A stretch of 32,531 nt of DNA from Mesostigma viride (taxonomy: Eukaryota; Streptophyta; Mesostigmatophyceae; Mesostigmatales; Mesostigmataceae), in assembly GCA_009746045.1 (NCBI GenBank), contig RPFO01002320.1, positions 1 to 32,531 of the forward strand, in the 5' to 3' direction. A program made the position numbers and the translations under genes. Within the stretch, counting starts at the first letter, position 1, and each line of letters opens with the position of its first letter. The notes beneath the pieces were generated by a model that saw only the letters and a program-made list of their open reading frames with translations, did not search any database and had not been told where the DNA came from. Shown one piece after another: positions 27,214 to 32,531 of this stretch.

Positions 27214-27963
27214 GCGCTCACAGTGCTCATGCTGATGCCCGCTAGCGCGCGATGCATCGTTACTGCCCAAGGTCTCCAGGGACACTTTGCGGAGCCGCTC
27301 CGGGGCGAAACCTGGGACATGTAACCAAAATGTTGAGACGCATCCGTGCCGGTTCCGCTGCGGCGCTCTCGTTCGTCTCGCACAATTGTACGTCGGCGTG
27401 ACTTCCCTGTTTATTGTCATTGGGGTCGTAGACTGGAGTGGGCCTCACTTACCAGGTTGACAAAGACCATGGGCTGTCCATTAGCCCGCGCAGCCTGGTC
27501 GATTCTTTCACACATGGCCAGGCCCCCTGCCCATGTGAGCAAATCGCATGTCGGTTTGTCGGCATTACTGTAACCAGCTATTTGATGACATTTGTTGGAA
27601 GAATAATTTAAAACCTAGATAGATAGCGCAGGATAGATGATGGTAGGATTGTATACCCACCCCTGTTTATATTCTTGACCAAGAAGGCCTACATTTTGCA
27701 TGCCAAGAAAGCCTTGCCTGCTGGGATGCTCTTGTTGGGGTTTGGCAAGTTGATAAGTTTTCTTTAATTTACTTTCATTCTATAACTGTTCCTGGTTATG
27801 CCACATGCTCGTTGAGGATTTATGCTAATGTGACGCAGTCTACGTACGATGACCGGGGTTGTCACACTAGAGAAATCTGGCATCAAACCTTCCCAACCCA
27901 GCCACAGCCTCGCACATGGCAGTCCCCGGGGCTGAGGTGTCGGGGATGCCCCTGGACATTTAG
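27214..27963. other. 3' flank of the subtilase gene; no gene seen
   Basis: Short frames only. TGTAA, the poly(A) signal commonly used by green algae, occurs at 27569-27573 and could end the protease transcript, giving a 3' UTR of roughly 370 nt. From about 27800 the sequence is related to the LINE-tail family (TGTGACGCAGTC at 27829). Confidence 0.4.
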
Positions 27964-28241
27964 ATGGGGCCCTATGTTTCCCACACTATTAGGCACAGGC
28001 GCCTGGGCCTAGCCGGGCACCTGGCCCGCACATATCAGGTAGACACATCAGATAGACTAGCTGGCACCAAGCCCGCCCAGCCTGGGCGATATGTCCTCAC
28101 CTGGCGTGCCCCCGGCCGCGCGCGGCAGGGCCGCCACCCGTGGACTTTTCGTGATAGACTCGGCATGGACATGTGCTACCCTAGACGTGACGAGCTCACA
28201 CCCGGGCAGCCTCCTGGTTTGTCTGTAACATGGAGGCAGAT
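27964..28241 (+). pseudogene. LINE ORF2 C-terminal fragment
   Basis: The translation contains RHRRLGLAGHLARTYQVD, then WTFRDRLGMDM. This follows the pattern R-R-L-x-x-x-G-H-x-A-R ... W-x-D-x-L found at the end of many LINE reverse transcriptase proteins. No RT or endonuclease domain precedes it, so the copy is 5'-truncated. Just after it a LINE-type tail module with a target duplication begins; the last residues of the open frame (SRDAVTCLLIN) are translated from that module and are not part of the ORF2 protein. Confidence 0.55.
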
Positions 28242-28282
28242 CTCACGTGACGCAGTCACATGTCTATTAATTAATTAATTAA
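28242..28282 (+). repeat. 41-bp LINE-like 3'-end module with target duplication
   Basis: CTCACGTGACGCAGTCACAT, GTCTA and a (TTAA)n tail, flanked by exact 11-bp copies of TGGAGGCAGAT at 28231-28241 and 28283-28293. This is the shortest copy and the cleanest case of an insertion carrying nothing but the hairpin and tail. Confidence 0.75.
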
Positions 28283-28331
28283 TGGAGGCAGATGGTACGC
28301 AACTGGTTTGTCTGTAATATGGAGGCAGATG

Positions 28332-28442
28332 GTGCGCAAGGATAGATGGCAAGTAGTGATGAAGGAGTCCACCCCCAAGCCTGTGGGGGCTCCGCGTGTG
28401 ACCAGGTATGGCATTCATAGCGATTCGGGCCGCGGTGCCCAC
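28332..28442 (+). repeat. 110-bp direct repeat, intact copy
   Basis: From GGTGCGCAAGGATAGATGG to TTCGGGCCGCGGTGCCCAC. A second copy lies at 28677-28788 with few differences. Here the sequence runs on without a break into ACCCCTGTAACTAGGACC, which in the second copy is found only at 32017, after a 3.2-kb insertion. Confidence 0.85.
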
Positions 28443-28540
28443 ACCCCTGTAACTAGGACCTAGATAGCTTATACCATCCATTCCATCCATCCACCCATCC
28501 ATCGGGGTTTGCACCCATCCATCCATCCATCGGGGTTAAT

Positions 28541-28591
28541 GCTCCGTGACTCCCCAACGGGAGCACGAGTCTAATTAATTAATTAATTAAT
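28541..28591 (+). repeat. hairpin plus (TTAA)n module, CTCCGT family
   Basis: GCTCC and GGAGC pair across GTGACTCCCCAACG, then ACGAGTCTAA and (TTAA)4. The flanks are CCAT-type repeats, so a target duplication cannot be defined. Confidence 0.6.
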
Positions 28592-28606
28592 CCATTCCAT
28601 CCCATG

Positions 28607-28676
28607 TTCCCCTCCCACTGAGGACTTATGCTCACGTGACGCAGTCACGTGTCTATTAATTAATTAATTAATTAAT
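28607..28676 (+). repeat. LINE-like 3'-end module: hairpin plus (TTAA)n
   Basis: CCCCTCCCACTGAGGACTTA, then CACGTGACgcaGTCACGTG, TCTA and a five-unit (TTAA)n tail. The left flank is CCATTCCATCCCATG, as at 32050, but the right flank is the 110-bp repeat, so recombination may have joined two copies here. Confidence 0.7.
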
Positions 28677-28788
28677 GGTACGCAAGGATAGATGGCAAGT
28701 AGTGATGAAGGAGACCACCCCAAGGTCTGTGGGGGCTCCGCGTGTGACCGTGTATGGCATTCATAGCGATTCGGGCCGCGGTGCCCAC
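28677..28788 (+). repeat. 110-bp direct repeat, interrupted copy
   Basis: Matches 28332-28442 up to GGTGCCCAC, then breaks at 28789 into TGTCACGGAC. The missing continuation (CCCTGTAACTAGGACC) resumes at 32017. Confidence 0.85.
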
Positions 28789-31700
28789 TGTCACGGACGC
28801 GAGCTATGTCATCCGGGCGGCGCCCACTATGCACAAGACCGGTGACGTGCGCAAGGAATTTGTTTTCTACGCATTTTCGACAAAGGCTAGTGACCGGGGG
28901 GGACACTAGCACTTGCAGCATAAGAGCGGACGAAAGTGTACGTGCACGCGCGCCGGGCCAGGCACAGCTGGGCGCGCAGCACTGACTTGAGCGGACGGCA
29001 GCACAAGTGCGCAGCGTCGAGAGGATCATACGCGTGTTAGTGGACAGCTGGAGCTGAAGCTGGACTGCTGGACTTCAACAGCGCCGAGGCTATTGACAGG
29101 CCAGGTGTCTTTGTGGTGTAGAATAGCGGGTCAACGTTATGAGGACTGGACAGAAAATGGAAAAGGACAATTTGCGGTGCGGAGCCAGATCGCTGGAATG
29201 AATGCGAAATCGCTGGCAGCCCTACAAAGGGATTTCTTCTAGAAAGGAACGATTAGACGCAATGTTTGCTGGGCCACTCACACGCAAGGTGTGAGCGTGC
29301 AGATTGTCTGAAGGATATTATGCTTCGACCTTGGTGGACGTGACTCAATGCCGGACATTCCCAGGGACAGAAATGCCGGAGCCTCTAGGAGATGAGATCG
29401 GCAACAGGGTAGCAATTTAGATTTGTCGGGATGCCTTCCTGCTTTTGTTGGCATGTGTGGTAGAAAGCCAGGACGGCAACTGGAATGCGGTTTCTATTTG
29501 CATGGTTCAGGCAGCAAGATAGTTTTGGCATTCCTGGCTGGACTGACAAGTGTGGCGTGTGTCATGCGTGTGGCATGACGAATGGTTTGGTTCATAGTCG
29601 AAGAGGACTCTCACGCAGCGTGTAGTCTCTTCGAGTCTCTCGTTAGTGGCCTTCGTGTTTCTCCCTTTCCTTGGGAGCAAGGCCGGTAGCATGTCATGGA
29701 GCGCTGCCTAACTGCGGGCTCGTGAGCATGGAGTGCATCGATATTGAGACTATCAACGTGTTGTAATTGTATTAACTTTCTCAATAAATTCCGCATGTGC
29801 GGCTTCATCATCAGACTGTGCAAAGTGTGTGTTGTGAAAGCATTGTTCTATAGCAGGGGAGGCAAAAGCACCCTCTTGCACCATCATATTGTCGCAATTA
29901 GAGTAGTTGGAGCGTCTAGCTAACGCCCCAGCAAGGATATTCAAACGCGGCACGCGACGGTACACAAGGGGATCAAGAAGGTGGTCATCAGGCACGAGGG
30001 ACAGTTCCTTGTCCTCGGCTGAGAGCCCTCTTTTCATTACTCGAAGAGACTAGCTCCATCTGCAAAGGAACATTTTCATTTCAGCAAAGAGAGACGGTGT
30101 GCAGTTTTCTGGGGAAGACTAGCACACATAGTGGCCTGATCAACCATTAAGTCTTTCAGATTAGACCGTTGCTACTTGGTAGTGGTTGTGGCAGTTTATG
30201 TCATATCACACTAGGTCGGTCACAGCGTTTTTGGCAAGCCACGCAGGCTGTGCCAACACGGGCGTCGACACCGACGGGCAGGAGCTCTCCAGGGTCGATA
30301 CCACCATCAACATGTCAGGAACTGACCCCACAGCATCAGGCAGTGGTGGGTCAGCGCCGGCAGCTACGGGCGGTCAAGCAACTGACCCGCCCAGCGGTCG
30401 TCTCGGCACTAGTGCGGACACCGCTTTGTTAGGTAATGGAGCGCCTTCCCTTTCTTCGGCAGGGGACGGTGGTGCTCTTACCCAAGTGCTGCGCCTGCTG
30501 CAAGAGCAAGCGGCAGAGCTGGCGGCACTCCGAGCTCAGCAAGCGACGCAGTTATCGCAACAGGCGACGCTTGTTGAAGAAACTGTGCGACTTGCTTTGG
30601 AGCGCGCGGAATCTACGGCTGAAGCGAGGCGTGCTACGGAGCGCGCTGAGCAACGGCGGCAGGCGGAGGCAACCACGGAAGCTGCACGCGCCTGCCAAGC
30701 TGCGGCCCAACGCGACGCCGAGGCCAGGCAGGCTGCCGACGAGGAGGCCGCTGCCGAGGAAGCGCGGCGACATGAGGCGCTGCGCGACCAACGCGGACAC
30801 TTCGACGAAGAGCGCAGTGGGACAGGTCCACTACGCAACGTTGAGCCCAGTCAGCCACGCGTCGGACCAAGCGGTCAACGGCGGGGCGACGGGGAAATGG
30901 CGCAGGATGACGAGCTGCAGCCGAACGTCGGTCGGGTAGGCACCCGGTCGACTGCCGACGCATCTTATACGCTGGGGGGAACCTACGGGCACCCAACCAA
31001 GGCACGTTATCGTGGCGCGGCGGGTATGGTGCAGCCCCCAGGGGGGGAGCATCAGGTGGCTTGTTTAGCACAGGTCGGCCACCCATGACGGCGGCAGCAA
31101 CGCCGTTGGGTGGCACCGCAGGGCGGCCCAGGCTTGGCGGCACTCGGTCAGACTTCGGCTGGGGCCAAGTCGATCGGGAGGTAGCCAGCATACCATGGGG
31201 TGAGGGCGACGACGTCCAGCGACCCCACCGCATGCCGTACGGCGTGCATGGCGAATCCACTCGTGTGCCATCGCTGCCCAAGGTGGAGCTTCGCGAGAAG
31301 TTCACCTCAGCAGGCACGGGTGCGACTTTAGAGGAAGCCTATGAGCTCTTCCGAGCTCATTGTAACACTTATCGTTATGCCTCGGGGTATCCTCTTCGCC
31401 ATGAGATGGTGATGGATTTTATTCACCTTTTTTTCCATGACCTGACCAAGAAGAAGGTCCAGGTTTTGGTCCAGCATTACCGAGCGCTCGTGGACCGATG
31501 TCATCGCACGGACATATGGTTTGCGCTCACGGACATGGGCACACCGGATCTCGACTCGATCATCTTCGATGTCGACCCGGCAGAGCAGCTGTGGCAGCAA
31601 CTGCGGCTGGAGTACCCAGTTGAGCACGTCAAGGCCATCGCGGAATGGAATGGAGCGTTCACCGTCGCCGAGGGTGAGGATCCGGCTTTCTCCCTTGACC

Positions 31701-32016
31701 GGCTTCTCGCGTTTGCGGGCAAAGTGCCTGATTATACGCAGACCAAGGCTTGCCGGTTATGGCGGAGTGCAGTGCCCCTGCTGGCCATCGATCTTCCGGA
31801 GCCGCCCGGTGGGGAGTGGACTTTGGTGACTCTCTGTGCAGCATTCAAGCGGCTGCTCAGGAAGCGTGCGGAAGGCGAGAAGGGTATCTCGTCTGAGCTG
31901 GCTGAGATGCGCAAGAAGATGGCTGAGATGGAGAAGGCCATCGCGGTCAAGGGTGGCCAGCGGCTGCCTGGTGCGGGGCGCGGTGAATATGTCGGCACTC
32001 AGGGTGGTGGCAACAA
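28789..32016 (+). mobile_element. 3.2-kb inserted segment with a gag-like gene
   Basis: Defined by comparison with the intact repeat copy at 28332-28470: everything between GGTGCCCAC and CCCTGTAACT is extra. It starts TGTCACGG, which suits an LTR start, and contains an AATAAA at 29783-29788, followed by a long leader and a gag-like gene. No pol and no second LTR are present, and the gag frame runs into the right junction, so the element is truncated or non-autonomous. No clear target duplication is seen. Confidence 0.6.
29753..30037 (-). CDS. unrecognised minus-strand ORF in the inserted segment
   Basis: 94 codons from an ATG; normal complexity, with LVPDDHLLDPLVYRRVPRLN and an acidic, helical C-terminus (SDDEAAHAEFIEKVN). 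It runs opposite to the gag-like gene and overlaps the presumed LTR or leader. No family recognised; it may be chance. Confidence 0.25.
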   Translation of the reverse strand: MKRGLSAEDKELSLVPDDHLLDPLVYRRVPRLNILAGALARRSNYSNCDNMMVQEGAFASPAIEQCFHNTHFAQSDDEAAHAEFIEKVNTITTR

Positions 32017-32035
32017 CCCTGTAACTAGGACCTAG
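30312..32035 (+). pseudogene. gag: gag-like protein, frameshifted and truncated
   Basis: It starts at ATG 30312 (MSGTDPTASG). Residues about 55-170 form a long Ala/Glu/Arg/Gln-rich coiled coil (LRLLQEQAAELAALRAQQ; LALERAESTAEARRATER). At the seven-G run near 31040-31046 the frame shifts; the next frame continues with GASGGLFSTGRPP and a helical capsid-like region (TLEEAYELFRAHCNTYRYA; FIHLFFHDLTKKKVQVLVQH), then a short coiled coil (LAEMRKKMAEMEKAIA). The end (NPVTRT, TAG 32033-32035) comes from the flanking repeat, so the normal C-terminus and any zinc knuckle are lost. The architecture is that of gag from LTR elements; the exact superfamily is not determined. Confidence 0.5.
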
Positions 32036-32064
32036 ATAGCTAACACCATCCATTCCATCCCATG

Positions 32065-32130
32065 CTCCCCTCCCACTGAGGACTTATGCTCACGTGACGC
32101 AGTCACGTGTCTATTAATTAATTAATTAAT
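32065..32130 (+). repeat. LINE-like 3'-end module with 15-bp target duplication
   Basis: 66 bp: CTCCCCTCCCACTGAGGA, then CACGTGACgcaGTCACGTG, TCTA and (TTAA)4. Exact CCATTCCATCCCATG copies flank it at 32050-32064 and 32131-32145. This is strong evidence that the module is a retroposed 3' end. Confidence 0.8.
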
Positions 32131-32148
32131 CCATTCCATCCCATGTTC

Positions 32149-32427
32149 CGACCACTTCGGTGCGCACTCAACACGGCATTACCCCGCCATGCCCACTGCA
32201 GACCGGCGTCTGGCAGGGTTGCGTCCTGTCGCCGTACCTGTTTATTATTACTGTAGTGGATTATGTTATGCGCCAGGCACGTGCTCGCTTTGCTAGCATT
32301 GCAGGCCGTGCCCCTGGCCTAGCGATCACGAACGAGCTTGGAGAAGGGGGGCCGACTAACAAGCAGAGACCGGCGTCTGCAGGGGCATGGCGGGTAATGC
32401 CGTGTTGAGTGCGCACCGAAGTGGTCG
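32149..32427. repeat. inverted repeat around a LINE RT fragment
   Basis: Arms 32149-32202 and 32376-32427 are reverse complements, perfect for the outer 36 bp and then with a one-base indel and one mismatch. The loop holds the plus-strand RT fragment, while the sequence right of the structure encodes the preceding part of the RT on the minus strand. Confidence 0.8.
32160..32350 (+). pseudogene. LINE reverse transcriptase fragment
   Basis: The translation contains SVRTQHGI, then TGVWQGCVLSPYLFIITVVD and YVMRQA. This matches the conserved GxRQGCxLSPxLF block of non-LTR retrotransposon reverse transcriptases. The catalytic YxDD box would lie further on and is not present. Sequence beyond about 32350 does not continue the domain. 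Confidence 0.65.
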
Positions 32428-32525
32428 ACCCCCTCATACAGCGTGCGGATGAACGGGTAATCAAGGGAGTGGGACGCGAGCGCGAGCAAGTACAGCCCAT
32501 AGAGCGTCCCAGAGGACAGAATCAA
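32376..32525 (-). pseudogene. adjacent LINE RT fragment in opposite orientation
   Basis: Minus-strand reading gives ALASHSLDYPFIRTLYEG and, after a frame change, SVRTQHGIT. This is the part of a LINE RT that precedes the GVxQGC block found on the plus strand at 32195. The two pieces share the inverted arm, so the original RT was rearranged by an inverted duplication. Confidence 0.5.
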
Positions 32526-32531
32526 AAAGCT

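Overview
The window is eukaryotic nuclear DNA and very repeat-rich. A green alga (chlorophyte or prasinophyte type) is the best guess. The grounds are GT-AG spliceosomal introns, a perfect run of plant/green-algal telomere repeat (CCCTAAA) inside an intron, a Pro/Ser-rich extracellular stalk of the kind common in green algal surface proteins, and Ty1/copia and L1-like retrotransposon remains. The species cannot be fixed from sequence alone.

Layout. 1-2616: a possible integrase remnant, then long hexanucleotide arrays. 2617-3716: no convincing gene. 3717-4331: a perfect 297-bp inverted repeat around a 21-nt spacer. 4258-7107: a broken, unrecognised coding locus with frameshifts and one in-frame TAA. 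7502-15329: a complete, young Ty1/copia-type LTR retrotransposon with 617-bp LTRs that differ at three positions. It has two small overlapping ORFs ahead of gag, a gag with a zinc knuckle, and pol. Gag and pol lie in one frame separated only by a single TGA. Within pol the order appears to be integrase, protease, reverse transcriptase, RNase H, whereas copia elements normally place protease before integrase. About 15345-16140 is a 173-bp satellite bordering the insertion. 16200-19400 holds retroelement scraps (an L1 ORF1-like fragment, a LINE-like C-terminal tail) and several short modules made of a hairpin followed by (TTAA)n. 19959-20165 is a graded tetranucleotide microsatellite and 20945-21545 a minisatellite built of palindromes.

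22175-27213 is the one convincing host gene. It is a multi-exon membrane-anchored subtilisin-like protease with a signal peptide, a catalytic domain, a Pro-rich stalk and one transmembrane helix. Each of its introns carries a distinct simple repeat, and the second intron ends in telomere repeats that form its acceptor. 27800-32531 is a nest of retroelement debris: a LINE ORF2 C-terminus, tail modules with target-site duplications, a 110-bp direct repeat, a 3.2-kb segment with a gag-like gene inserted in one copy of that repeat, and a LINE reverse transcriptase fragment split by an inversion.

The retrotransposon genes work as one unit: gag forms the particle and pol, probably reached by stop-codon readthrough, copies and integrates the element. 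The (TTAA)n modules look like 5'-truncated LINE 3' ends left by target-primed reverse transcription. Several frameshifts fall in homopolymer or GC-rich runs, so some apparent pseudogenes may be sequencing errors.
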